Shown: positions 19,201 through 26,736 of the stretch, in pieces
How positions within the stretch are numbered: the first letter of the stretch is position 1
Layout: each line of letters opens with the position of its first letter
Assembly (NCBI GenBank): GCA_943787265.1
Contig: CALSLT010000030.1
Span: 1 to 64,000 of the forward strand
Length of the DNA: 64,000 bases
Direction of reading: 5' to 3'
Source of the DNA: an uncultured Planctomycetaceae bacterium
GTDB lineage: Bacteria > Planctomycetota > Planctomycetia > Planctomycetales > Planctomycetaceae
Notes under the pieces: model-generated
Told to the model about the DNA's origin: nothing
Databases searched by the model: none
The model's input: the letters and a program-made list of their open reading frames with translations, nothing else
Program-made: the position numbers and the translations under genes

Positions 19201-20575
19201 GATCCGCGATGCTCAACAGGCAGCCGCTGAAGCAGGGAAAGCCGCCGAAGACTTGGCCGCTGCAACACCGGAGACTGGCAGTGACGATGCACCAGAGGCA
19301 AACTCACCCGGAACTCCACCTCAGGAATTCGACGCCGTAACCGCCGACAAGGCCATCGCTGAAAATCTGGAAAGAGCCGCCGCCGACTTGGCCGCAAAGG
19401 CTCAACAACTCGAACGCGAGCAGGCTTTGGCTCAAGCATTGGCTGAACTCGCTAACTCACAGCAGGATTCTGTCGAGCAACTCGCCGACGCCCGAAATGC
19501 TCTCAAAGAATCTAAGAATCAAGCAGCCCCCGAGCCTAATCTCGATCCAGCGAAGCCTGGCGAGCAAGACCCGGCGTCAGAAAACGGCTCTTCAGACATG
19601 ACCGCCGAAGACAAAAGTGCCGCCCAGAAGTTGGCCCAGGCGATGAAACAGTTTTCGGAGTCCCAGCAGTTGACCGGGGAAGGTGCCGTGGAACTTTCCG
19701 GTCAGGAAGAAGTCGCCAATCTGCCGATTCGAGAAGCTCTCGATCTCGCCTCAGAACTACTTAAGCCCGCACAACAACCTCCGGCTTCTCCCACTGATCA
19801 GTCGCCAGAGCTCGCGGCCGTTGATCCTTCGACTCAGCAACCTCCGGCATCCGCAGATGCCAACTCGCCAACTGCGGAAGATCCTTCAGCTCTCGGCGAT
19901 GAACCAGCAGAAAGTGGCGATCCAGCCGCTGCGTCAGACCAGACTGGAACTCCGCAGGCTGGAGAAAACCCGGCCGGTCAACCTCAGCCAGGGCAACCAA
20001 ATGGCCAACAAGCCGGCAACTCTCAGCAAGGTCCACCACAGTCTGCCGAGCTAGGCACGGGGTTCGTTCCAGATTCACCTGAAGCGACAGCCCGGTTGAT
20101 GGCGGATCCCGAACTGCTGGCCCAACTGTCTGAGATGATGGAAGCGGCCCTCGCAGACGCAGCCCAGGACCAGGACAGCGCAGCCGCTCAGGCAGCGGCA
20201 ACCGAAGCAGGCCAACCTGCTACTGCCGAACCACCTGCTGGTCAGCCACCAGCCAAGGGGCAACCACCGCAGAATGGACAGGCGTCACAAAACGCCGAGG
20301 GTGGAGGAGCATCTGACGTCGGTTTGGAAACCGAGAACCAGCCGACAAAAGACGATCCACTCAACGTTGTCGACACTGCGACGCCGTCCAAAGACGGCCG
20401 GACTCCGAATTCGACCGATCGAACTCGGCAGATCGAATCGCGACAGCTACGACAAGCCGCCTGGTTCGCCAAACTGCCCACCGAACTGAGAAACGCAATC
20501 ATCGCCGGTAGTCAGCGGCGAGCACCTCGCGCGTACGAAGATCGTCTTCGACGATACTTTGAGAGTCTGGAATAG
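16199..20575 (+). CDS. Giant Ala/Glu-rich coiled-coil secreted protein
   Basis: The 1458-residue protein has an N-terminal hydrophobic export segment (IRIIGLAVFMLTLSVIPESATA). A moderately conserved helical head follows (about 40-330). Next is some 900 residues very rich in Ala, Glu, Asp, Gln and Lys with heptad-like spacing (AAAEDATKNASDAVERALAST). A Pro/Gln-rich stretch (about 1200-1400) precedes a short C-terminal module, LPTELRNAIIAGSQRR then APRAYEDRLRRYF. I recall that last module as conserved in planctomycete homologues. It is probably an elongated periplasmic rod working with the coupled membrane protein upstream. Its repetitive codons make length variation between strains likely. Confidence 0.75.
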   Translation: MTHTLSRSTSDSAKRSKRIRIIGLAVFMLTLSVIPESATAVDKLALRRKQIDQQRARAMAQKLVSTAVDLQIHQLEDNGLTDLPIYKEITTMRGSIGELVETEMADVVEILLDAQRLDKPADREAKFVAARSTIRQIVVRLAVERHNLLRRLRNAEIAEQIKRLVKLETATMTVTKGLPEESQTRREQLAVRTIEDQQDIKELFLHLVETLADVSSWDGAIGQGATKGLVILKKEEVGLHLDRAGSELAATRFAASAVEQAQVVAGLKRLLDEVLHTQGLISSDSESIFERIEELANKQSEIRAKVQKADLSNTDESSDLTTEQDEIKAELEELAEVVADNPQAAEHVQEAIEAAAKASEQIFSEEPEQAVNAQRLVEGHLAALQDKLQQDMQAQLTDRTATELAQTVKDLEATKAELEQAMQQQQQAEDNATTDPAKAAQQEKTVEVALKEAANATEKRELPEELSATVAAAEEAVAKAADAAEDAAKAQAADSDEKLAAAEDATKNASDAVERALASTQESLAEAQRMEAAVKIGELARAAEALERAAAAERKIAETTEDIAAGKPVDADAAEELTEEQQTVKEVAERIAEGVKETSPEVSQALKEAGEKADAATAPLDQIADAAEQIEAANAAAEQATDQDDKAAMAAAKKSATDASRKAADAAKDASRNAEEAANGLASAAQELRNEIAKTAEQLAQLSAEQLSKVNDAQAAVDDTIQETEKSVADRIQRLAEARSKVADAFIEQQRAEGRPEAAEAMNLARRIDEAQATQDSADKAAQDVESGAAATPLEAATKQLSVSDLAQKLAQEAKDRPQGKAAQAENKPDPLTAALEQAQQAGAEAARQALDGNSEAADAARKQARDALAEALETAVAEADQAAAAEPTGAPDPKAQNEVAAKAKAAEELAKDDAGEAAGALDEAADAAKQAAKELAENLPEMAKNSQKTTTDALIAAADTLDAAAKDLAGQQAMELGNVTDKADTAAEKSALVDASAAAAIRDAQQAAAEAGKAAEDLAAATPETGSDDAPEANSPGTPPQEFDAVTADKAIAENLERAAADLAAKAQQLEREQALAQALAELANSQQDSVEQLADARNALKESKNQAAPEPNLDPAKPGEQDPASENGSSDMTAEDKSAAQKLAQAMKQFSESQQLTGEGAVELSGQEEVANLPIREALDLASELLKPAQQPPASPTDQSPELAAVDPSTQQPPASADANSPTAEDPSALGDEPAESGDPAAASDQTGTPQAGENPAGQPQPGQPNGQQAGNSQQGPPQSAELGTGFVPDSPEATARLMADPELLAQLSEMMEAALADAAQDQDSAAAQAAATEAGQPATAEPPAGQPPAKGQPPQNGQASQNAEGGGASDVGLETENQPTKDDPLNVVDTATPSKDGRTPNSTDRTRQIESRQLRQAAWFAKLPTELRNAIIAGSQRRAPRAYEDRLRRYFESLE

Positions 20576-20727
20576 AACTCGAAGTCAACGGCTCAAGCGG
20601 AATTTCGGCTGGTATGGCAAGACCCGACACCGCAACTTTGTCAAGCATTCTGGACGATTTGAAAACGTACTCTGACCCTGGTATTGTCTCGGCCTGACCG
20701 AACATCAATCCTCAGGGAGCATCAGGG

Positions 20728-21369
20728 ATGACCTCGTCGACCGAACCAGGATCCACACAAACAACGGACCTTGCCGAGCTGAAGACGCAAATTCGGAAGC
20801 AGGCTCACGAAAACCGACGAAACCAGGAAAACAAGGACGAAATCAGCGAAACGATCGTCGCTAAGTTCATGTCCATGCCTGAGTTTGAACGTGCTGGAAC
20901 CGTCCTGTTTTATGTTGATGTGCGTGCCGAAGTCCGTACCCGACACGCTTTTCCGGCGGCATTAGCCACCGGCAAAAAAATCATCGTTCCCTGGTGCAAC
21001 GAAGACGGTGAACTTGAGCTTTTCCACATGGAAAGCGTCGACGAACTCTCCGAAGGCATGTACCGCATTCTTGAGCCGAAAGCTGAACTGCGTCACCTGC
21101 CCGAGAAAGTCGTTCAGCCAGAAGGCATCGATCTGATCATGGTGCCAGGCGTCGGCTTCGACGAACGCGGAGGCCGCACCGGCCACGGCAAAGGCTACTA
21201 CGACAAGCTGCTCGAACACGCTCGCCCGGACTGCCCACTGGTCGCCCTGGCCTTTGATTGCCAGATGTTCCCGGAAATCCCGATGCAGTCGCACGACATT
21301 TTCATGGACAAGGTCATCACCGAATCAGCCATCCACGACGGCATCGGTCGAAAAGACGAACTCGCCTGA
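20728..21369 (+). CDS. 5-formyltetrahydrofolate cyclo-ligase
   Basis: The 213-residue cytoplasmic enzyme belongs to the 5-FTHF cyclo-ligase family, which converts 5-formyl-THF to 5,10-methenyl-THF with ATP. Diagnostic blocks are the basic N-terminal ELKTQIRKQAHENRR, the P-loop-like VPGVGFDERGGRTGHGKGYYD (the G-x-G-x-GYYD signature) and LVALAFDCQM. A short Thr/Ser-rich extension precedes the core. Upstream GGGAG and GGG elements are close to the ATG. A strong terminator follows 20 bp after the stop, so it is the last gene of its transcript and perhaps monocistronic. Confidence 0.93.
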   Translation: MTSSTEPGSTQTTDLAELKTQIRKQAHENRRNQENKDEISETIVAKFMSMPEFERAGTVLFYVDVRAEVRTRHAFPAALATGKKIIVPWCNEDGELELFHMESVDELSEGMYRILEPKAELRHLPEKVVQPEGIDLIMVPGVGFDERGGRTGHGKGYYDKLLEHARPDCPLVALAFDCQMFPEIPMQSHDIFMDKVITESAIHDGIGRKDELA

Positions 21370-21387
21370 GACAGTCGAAGCAAAACG

Positions 21388-21430
21388 AAAAGGCTCGGAA
21401 CTAACGTCGTGTTGGTTCCGAGCCTTTTTT
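21388..21430. terminator. Bidirectional rho-independent terminator
   Basis: A 13-bp stem (AAAGGCTCGGAAC at 21389-21401 with GTTCCGAGCCTTT at 21415-21427) ends in a T6 run on the plus strand. It is flanked on the other side by CAAAACGAAA, giving T-rich sequence on the minus strand. It terminates the cyclo-ligase gene and could also end the convergent DUF1080 transcript. Confidence 0.92.
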
Positions 21431-21435
21431 CGTAG

Positions 21436-21453
21436 GGTGAGTCGAGACGCACC
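21436..21453. repeat. Copy 1 of an 18-bp palindromic repeat
   Basis: GGTGAGTC-GA-GACGCACC forms a near-perfect hairpin with one mismatch in the left arm. It is preceded by GTAG and lies directly after the terminator. A second, perfect copy lies 25 bp on. The paired copies in an intergenic gap look like a dispersed REP-like element; a genome-wide count would settle this. Confidence 0.6.
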
Positions 21454-21478
21454 ACTGTCCTCTTGAACCTTGAATAAT

Positions 21479-21496
21479 GGTGCGTCGAGACGCACC
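21479..21496. repeat. Copy 2 of the 18-bp palindromic repeat
   Basis: GGTGCGTC-GA-GACGCACC is a perfect 8-bp stem with a 2-nt centre. It matches copy 1 at 17 of 18 positions and is in the same orientation. It ends 14 bp before the stop codon of the minus-strand DUF1080 gene. Confidence 0.6.
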
Positions 21497-21510
21497 CTGC
21501 ATTGACGGTT

Positions 21511-22185
21511 CTACTTCTTCGAAGCGGACTTCAACTCTTTAATTCTGATTCTACGATAGGACGCTTCAGCTGGCTCGCCACTGTGAATCTGCACGCCGAT
21601 GATCCCCGAGTCGGCAATGTCTGCGTCTTTTTCGACATAGTCGACGGCAAGATAGCCGTTTACGCTGATCTGAATCTTCGGTCCTTCGCAGCGGATCACG
21701 AAGTCGTTCCACCCGTCCGTCCGAACGGCTTTCTTCAGCTTTACCTGATCACCAACGACCAGAAACTTACGACGACGTGATTCGTCATAAAGAGCTCCCC
21801 AGATCAGCTCGCTGCCTTTCATGACGCCGATGTCTGCCTGGAAACCGATCACTTCGTGATGGTTCGGGATCCGTTCTGACCGGAACTGAATTCCGGCGTT
21901 CGTCCCTTTCCCTTCAAGCTTAGCCTGAAGCCGCAGTTCGAAATCCCCATACCTCTTCTTCGTACAAAGAAACTCGTTGTTAGGGATTCGTTTCTCCTGA
22001 GTTCCGGCGACGATTGCACCGTCAGCGACGCGGAACATTTTCAGGTTCCCCTCCCAACCATCCAGCGTTTTCCCATCGAAGATAGAAACAAAACCCGGTT
22101 CAGTTTTCTTATCTGCTGCTTCCGCCTTTCGAGTCAGGGCGACGGACAAGGCACACAGACAGAGCATCAAAGTCAAATATCTCAC
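21511..22185 (-). CDS. Secreted DUF1080 (3-keto-disaccharide hydrolase-like) protein
   Basis: The 224-residue product has a signal peptide (LTLMLCLCALSVALTRKAEA) and one DUF1080 domain of concanavalin/jelly-roll fold. Typical phrases are FVSIFDGKTLDGWEG, GDFELRLQAKLEGKGTNAGIQFRSER, GWNDFVIRCEGPKIQISVNG and SGIIGVQIHSGEP. Some family members hydrolyse 3-keto-glycosides; many only bind glycans, so the activity is unproven. I place the start at GTG 22185 because AGGGG lies about 8 nt upstream; a TTG two codons earlier is too close to it. The oxygenase gene on the same strand lies 30 bp upstream, so they may be co-transcribed. Confidence 0.88.
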   Translation of the reverse strand: MRYLTLMLCLCALSVALTRKAEAADKKTEPGFVSIFDGKTLDGWEGNLKMFRVADGAIVAGTQEKRIPNNEFLCTKKRYGDFELRLQAKLEGKGTNAGIQFRSERIPNHHEVIGFQADIGVMKGSELIWGALYDESRRRKFLVVGDQVKLKKAVRTDGWNDFVIRCEGPKIQISVNGYLAVDYVEKDADIADSGIIGVQIHSGEPAEASYRRIRIKELKSASKK

Positions 22186-22215
22186 TAACAATCCCCTTTC
22201 AGGAAGTACGGTGTT

Positions 22216-23331
22216 TCATTTTGGCGGAGGAGCGTTTACGTCGCCGCCGAGAAACTGCTGATTCGCCTCACGAACTTTGGCAGCCTCATCATCATACAGA
22301 AACGGCAGAAAAACGTATCGCTGGCCGTTCGTCACGGGCGTCGCTTCGTGAAGCAGAGAGCAGGAAAAGACGCACGCTCCACCAGCCGGTGGCTTGAAGA
22401 GTTTTTTGCCAAACTCCGGAAACCAGACACAGCCACCGTCGTACTCATCATTCAAGTTAAGTGAAACGGCGAACCGTCGGTGAGCCGTCGCCTTCGTGGT
22501 GTTGTCACGATGAGCCCTGAAGTGACCACCGTGCTCACCTTCGTAACAGGCCACGATGTAACGTTCCATGCGAGTCGCATTGAACTGGTAGGCTCGACGC
22601 ATCTCCGGAGCCAGCCGGTCGTGAATCTTAAACATGCACTTCTTGCGGACGGCTTCGTCGTCAATGACCTGGTCTCGGCGACGCTTGGTTCCGTAATCGT
22701 AAATGCCAACCGTCTTGCCTGCCTGATCCCTCATGAATCCGGAGTCTTCTCCGCCCTGACCTTCATAAATCGCGATCAGCTCTTTGCAGAAGTCCGGTTC
22801 GAAGATATTCGGCACGATTAATACCGGAGCCTGTATTTCCGCATCGGAATGTCCGGGAAAGTCCGGCAGCGGTCGAACAACATCCAGTACTTTGTCTACG
22901 TGCCCGACACCGGAATCGTCTATGGGGATGCTGGCAATCGTTCTGAGCCGTTGATCCAGAACCAGCGTAAAAGGTCGGTACTGCAACACCGCCTGCGTTC
23001 CCGCAAGCCCCTTCGAAATAGCACCGTAGCCTTCACTGACGAAATGCTGAAAGTCTTTGAAATAACGAACCCCCGGAACAAATTCGCGAACTCTCGCGTT
23101 GTCGAAATCTGCCGGATCGATGCTCACGCCAAAGAAGCAGACTCGTTCGTCGCTGAACTCTGTGCGACGCTGTTCGACATCCCGAACAACCTGCTCCGAT
23201 GCTCCCCGCGAAGTCGAGCCCAGAAAACTCAGGACGACGTAGCGGCCCGCCGCCGCATTAAACTGAAACTGCGGAGTCGTATGAGTATCGGCGTTGAACC
23301 ACGGAACTGGATCGCCCTTGGAGTACGGCAT
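22216..23331 (-). CDS. Peroxiredoxin-like domain fused to 2OG-Fe(II) oxygenase (prolyl 4-hydroxylase type)
   Basis: The 371-residue protein has a thioredoxin-fold AhpC/TSA-like N-terminal half (about 1-170: GDPVPWFNADT, YVVLSFLGSTSRGASEQV, CFFGVSIDPADF). A 2-oxoglutarate/Fe(II) dioxygenase C-terminal half follows (about 175-371). Iron ligands are visible as HxD in HFRAHRDN and the distal His in LLHEATPV, and the 2OG-binding Arg in GQRYVFLPF. The peroxidatic Cys normally in the first loop is replaced by Ser/Thr, so the N-domain probably does not reduce peroxides that way and may bind substrate. ATG 23331 has AAGGA 7 nt upstream; a GTG 42 bp earlier overlaps a palindromic region. Confidence 0.85.
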   Translation of the reverse strand: MPYSKGDPVPWFNADTHTTPQFQFNAAAGRYVVLSFLGSTSRGASEQVVRDVEQRRTEFSDERVCFFGVSIDPADFDNARVREFVPGVRYFKDFQHFVSEGYGAISKGLAGTQAVLQYRPFTLVLDQRLRTIASIPIDDSGVGHVDKVLDVVRPLPDFPGHSDAEIQAPVLIVPNIFEPDFCKELIAIYEGQGGEDSGFMRDQAGKTVGIYDYGTKRRRDQVIDDEAVRKKCMFKIHDRLAPEMRRAYQFNATRMERYIVACYEGEHGGHFRAHRDNTTKATAHRRFAVSLNLNDEYDGGCVWFPEFGKKLFKPPAGGACVFSCSLLHEATPVTNGQRYVFLPFLYDDEAAKVREANQQFLGGDVNAPPPK

Positions 23332-23357
23332 CGCCCCATCCTTGTCTGAAACTGAAA

Positions 23358-23422
23358 GAACACTAATCGCCACTAATAATCACTAATCCTTGATTAGTGA
23401 ATATCAGCGTCGATTAGTGTTC
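23358..23422. repeat. Nested palindromes built from CACTAATC motifs
   Basis: Outer arms GAACACTAATCG (23358-23369) and CGATTAGTGTTC (23411-23422) pair perfectly over 12 bp. Inside them TCACTAATC (23380-23388) and GATTAGTGA (23392-23400) pair around a CTT loop, and a further CACTAATA lies at 23371. The cluster sits between the metG stop and the start of the oxygenase gene, both on the minus strand. It could be a transcription-factor operator array, a cruciform terminator or a dispersed repeat. Confidence 0.6.
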
Positions 23423-23492
23423 GAAAATCTGTGCGATGGTGTGCCGGCGCGTTGCTTTTCACACCTTACGTTCTCTTAAGCCGATTGCGAGC

Positions 23493-25565
23493 TCAATGAA
23501 CACGCTGGCCTGGAACCGCTCCGTCATCAACGTCGAGCAGGAAGACGTCCGCCTTGCCCGGCCCGGATGCACAGACCATGCCTTCGCTCAGGCCGAACTT
23601 CATCTGGCGCGGCTTCAGGTTCGCGACACACACAACCAAACGACCGACCAGGTCTTCGGGTTTGTACGCCGCCTTGATCCCTGCAAAAACGTTTCGCGTC
23701 TCTCCGCCACCCAGGCTGAGTGTCAGATTCAGCAGCTTGTTGGCTTCCGGAACGTCCTTCGCCTCGATAACCCGAGCAACTCGCAAGTCGACCTTCACGA
23801 AGTCGTCGATCGTGCATTCTTCCGTCATCGGCTCGGCTTCGAGTGCTTCCGGACCGTCATTCCACGGCGACTCGTTGTCGGCAGAACCTTCGTCTGCTGG
23901 CTCTTCAACTACGCTTTCATCAACCATTGTGTCTACCTGTGCTTTCGTAATTCGTTGCATCATGTGTTTGAACTCGCTGACCGGCGTTCCAGTCAGCGGA
24001 GTTTTGGCGTCATCCCAATTTGAAATCGGAGCATTCAACAGTTCTCCGGCCTGTTCAGCCAACTTCGGCAGAACAGGTTGCAGAAACACGGCAAGTTGCC
24101 GAAACAGATTCAAAACAATCGAGCAAATCTGGCGGACTTCTTCGGCCTTCTCCGGATCCTTTTTCAGCTTCCAGGGAGCCCGATCGTTGATAAACCGATT
24201 GGCTTCGTCAGCAAGCTGCAGAATTTCCAGCGTTGCGGACGCGAAGTCACATTGCTCATAGAACTCTGCGATCTGATCCGCCTTGGCCACCGCGGCGGTA
24301 AACAGCCCACCATCGTCGGGATACTCTTCGCACAACGTCCCGCCGCTGACAAACTTCGCTGATCGCGACGCCAGATTCACAATATTGCCAACCAGATGCG
24401 AGTTCACACGATTAACGAACTCTTCCAAGTTCAGGTCGATATCTCCCAGACCTGGCCCGAGTTTCGATGCGTAGAAGTATCGCAGGTAGTCGGGCTCAAG
24501 ATGGTTCAGATACGTCGAAGCCATGATGAAGGTGCCCTGCGACTTGGACATCTTCTCGCCGTCGACTCTCAGGAACCCGTGAATGTGGACTTTCTCGGGC
24601 AGACTGAAACCAGCCGTCTTGAGCATCCCTGGCCAGAACAGCGTGTGGAAATACGTGATGTCTTTGCCGATGAAATGATGAATTTCGGCGTCGTCGCTCT
24701 TCCACCAGTCATCGAAGTTTTCGCCCGTCCGATCACACCACTGCTTTGTCGAGGCCATGTATCCGATCGGAGCGTCAAACCAGACATACCATCCGTTGCC
24801 TTTGAAATCTGGAATCTCAAAACCGAAGTAGGGCATCGGGCGTGAGACGTCCCAGTCACGAAGTTCTTTGGCTCCATCTTCCGAATCAGGATCGCCCAAA
24901 AACTGCCCTCGCAGATTGTTGGCAACTTCCGGCTGAAGATGCTTTCCAGATTGCGACCATTCTTCCAGGAAGTCGTGAAGCCGCTCAAGCTCAATCAATG
25001 CATGCGGCATCATCTTTGCTTCAGGAACGGCCCCTGAAATGACGCTGCGTGGATCAATCAATTCTGGTGGTGAATATGTACTCCCGCATTTACTACAGTT
25101 GTCACCTGGCTGATTCACGGCATGGCAATTCGGACATGTTCCACGCACAAACCGGTCGGGCAGAAAAAGATTGGCCTCCGGATCGTAAAGATCGCGTCTG
25201 TCCTCCTCCTTGACCAACCCTGCCTCTCGAATCGACTTCCATATTCCATTGCACAGCTCGCGATTCTCAGGGCTGTTGGTGGAGCCGTAATTGTCGAACT
25301 CGATGCCGAATGCGGCAAAGTCTCGCTGATGAGCTTCGCTCATTTCGGCAATGACTTCTTCCTCCGTCCGCCCTTCTTCGCGAGCACGGATCATGATTGC
25401 CGTGCCGTGCGTATCGTCGGCACAGAAGAAGACTGTTCGGTTGCCACGCAGCTTCTGGAAACGCACCCAGATATCAGTCTGGATGTATTCGACCAGGTGG
25501 CCGATGTGAATCTGCCCGTTCGCGTACGGCAACGCAGCCGTCACGAGAATTCTTCGGTCAGTCAT
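23493..25565 (-). CDS. metG: Methionyl-tRNA synthetase
   Basis: This 690-residue class I synthetase charges tRNA-Met. It shows HIGH at residues 20-23, a zinc knuckle with paired CxxC motifs (GTCPNCH and NCSKCGS), the LGKDI-like IGKDITYFH segment and the KMSKS loop in GEKMSKSQGTF. An anticodon-binding helical domain follows. The last 110 residues form an EMAPII/Trbp111-type tRNA-binding domain (DDFVKVDLRVARVIEAKDVP, VANLKPRQMKFGLSEGMV) that gives dimerisation and extra tRNA affinity. The ATG at 25565 lacks a strong ribosome site, but upstream in-frame sequence has no similarity. purQ lies 147 bp upstream on the same strand. Confidence 0.97.
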   Translation of the reverse strand: MTDRRILVTAALPYANGQIHIGHLVEYIQTDIWVRFQKLRGNRTVFFCADDTHGTAIMIRAREEGRTEEEVIAEMSEAHQRDFAAFGIEFDNYGSTNSPENRELCNGIWKSIREAGLVKEEDRRDLYDPEANLFLPDRFVRGTCPNCHAVNQPGDNCSKCGSTYSPPELIDPRSVISGAVPEAKMMPHALIELERLHDFLEEWSQSGKHLQPEVANNLRGQFLGDPDSEDGAKELRDWDVSRPMPYFGFEIPDFKGNGWYVWFDAPIGYMASTKQWCDRTGENFDDWWKSDDAEIHHFIGKDITYFHTLFWPGMLKTAGFSLPEKVHIHGFLRVDGEKMSKSQGTFIMASTYLNHLEPDYLRYFYASKLGPGLGDIDLNLEEFVNRVNSHLVGNIVNLASRSAKFVSGGTLCEEYPDDGGLFTAAVAKADQIAEFYEQCDFASATLEILQLADEANRFINDRAPWKLKKDPEKAEEVRQICSIVLNLFRQLAVFLQPVLPKLAEQAGELLNAPISNWDDAKTPLTGTPVSEFKHMMQRITKAQVDTMVDESVVEEPADEGSADNESPWNDGPEALEAEPMTEECTIDDFVKVDLRVARVIEAKDVPEANKLLNLTLSLGGGETRNVFAGIKAAYKPEDLVGRLVVCVANLKPRQMKFGLSEGMVCASGPGKADVFLLDVDDGAVPGQRVH

Positions 25566-25712
25566 GGGAAAGGTTCGCTTATGAAACGTTGTTTTGGGGA
25601 AGAAGCACGCCGAAGCGATTTGACCACGGAAGACACGAATTGCGGCGAAAGGTTGTCGAGAATTCTCAGCGTTTTTAATTCCGTCACGGGCACTGAAGAT
25701 CGAGGGCACGTC

Positions 25713-26555
25713 TTACCCGAAATACTCGACCGCATTCCGGAAGAGCTTGAGCCCGTCTCCATCACCTCTCAGTTTCCGACGAGTCCACTCCGGATGCTGT
25801 GTCGCGTGGATGAATCTTTCCGGATGTGGCATCAGTCCGAGAACTCGACCAGTCGCGTCGCCCAGGCCAGCAATGTTGGCGAACGAGCCGTTTGGATTTA
25901 CCGGGTACTCCAGTTCGGCGGTTAACCAGCGTTCGGCATTGTCGCTACCCGTCGACTCGCCGCCCGAAACGTCCTGCGGAGAACAATAGCAAAGTGCAGC
26001 CTGCCCGTTCTGACGCCATGTTTCGAGAATTGCCGGATCGCGGACAACCAGCCGGCCTTCGGCGTGAGCGAGCGGCATTTCAATCTGATCGATGCCTCGC
26101 AGGAAAACGTTGTTGCTGCTCAGGTTTGCCAGATTCACCCACAACGAGGTGTAGCGACCGTTGTCGTTCCAGGTGAGTGTCGTGTCTCGCTCGGCGTCGG
26201 AGTCGGTCGTAATTCCCGCCGCACCGTCGGGCAGAATTCCTGATTTCAGCAGTGTCTGAAACCCGTTGCAGATTCCAAGCACAAGCTTGTCGGCGGTCAG
26301 GAACTCCTGAAGGGCTTCAGACAGTCGACCGCGAAGGTGACTTGAGAAGATGACACCGGCGCCGATGTCGTCTCCGTAGCTGAATCCACCTGGGATACAA
26401 AGTGCCTGAAATCCGGCCAGCACGCCGGGGTCTTCCAGGACCCGCAACAAGTGGACTCGCTCGGCCTTCGCGCCGCACATCTCAAAGGCATGTGCCGTTT
26501 CAGGATCGCAGTTCGTGCCGGGGGCTCGTAAAACGCAGACTCGGGGCGTAGCCAT
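25713..26555 (-). CDS. purQ: Phosphoribosylformylglycinamidine synthase, glutaminase subunit
   Basis: The 280-residue product is the class I glutamine amidotransferase subunit of FGAM synthase in de novo purine synthesis. The nucleophile elbow is LGICNGFQ, and the His-Glu pair lies in MPHPERF. N-terminal RAPGTNCDPE and PGGFSYGDDIGAGVIF are strongly conserved. At 280 residues it is somewhat longer than the roughly 230-residue PurQ of Bacillus, with extra sequence before the C-terminal PHPER block. No purL or purS is adjacent. The start at ATG 26555 fits the family; a 21-codon upstream extension does not. Confidence 0.95.
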   Translation of the reverse strand: MATPRVCVLRAPGTNCDPETAHAFEMCGAKAERVHLLRVLEDPGVLAGFQALCIPGGFSYGDDIGAGVIFSSHLRGRLSEALQEFLTADKLVLGICNGFQTLLKSGILPDGAAGITTDSDAERDTTLTWNDNGRYTSLWVNLANLSSNNVFLRGIDQIEMPLAHAEGRLVVRDPAILETWRQNGQAALCYCSPQDVSGGESTGSDNAERWLTAELEYPVNPNGSFANIAGLGDATGRVLGLMPHPERFIHATQHPEWTRRKLRGDGDGLKLFRNAVEYFG

Positions 26556-26736
26556 AAGAAAATCGTACACTTTTCGCAGGTATGCGGATTGCCGTCGAGC
26601 CGTCACGCGACCGCTCACAGAGAACCGGCGCGAATCGTATTGAGACGGTAATCTCCCGACCAGTTCGTCGGTCGAAAAACGGTCGTTCGCGGCTCAGTTT
26701 CTAGATTTGCGGCGGCCCTGAATCAGGAAATCAGCC

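Noticed and set aside
16244..20502. Long minus-strand frames opposite the Ala/Glu-rich gene
   Set aside because: They mirror the biased codons of the coiled-coil gene and encode Leu/Ala/Ser-rich nonsense.
23436..24023. Plus-strand frames opposite metG
   Set aside because: metG on the minus strand is unambiguous; these are shadows.
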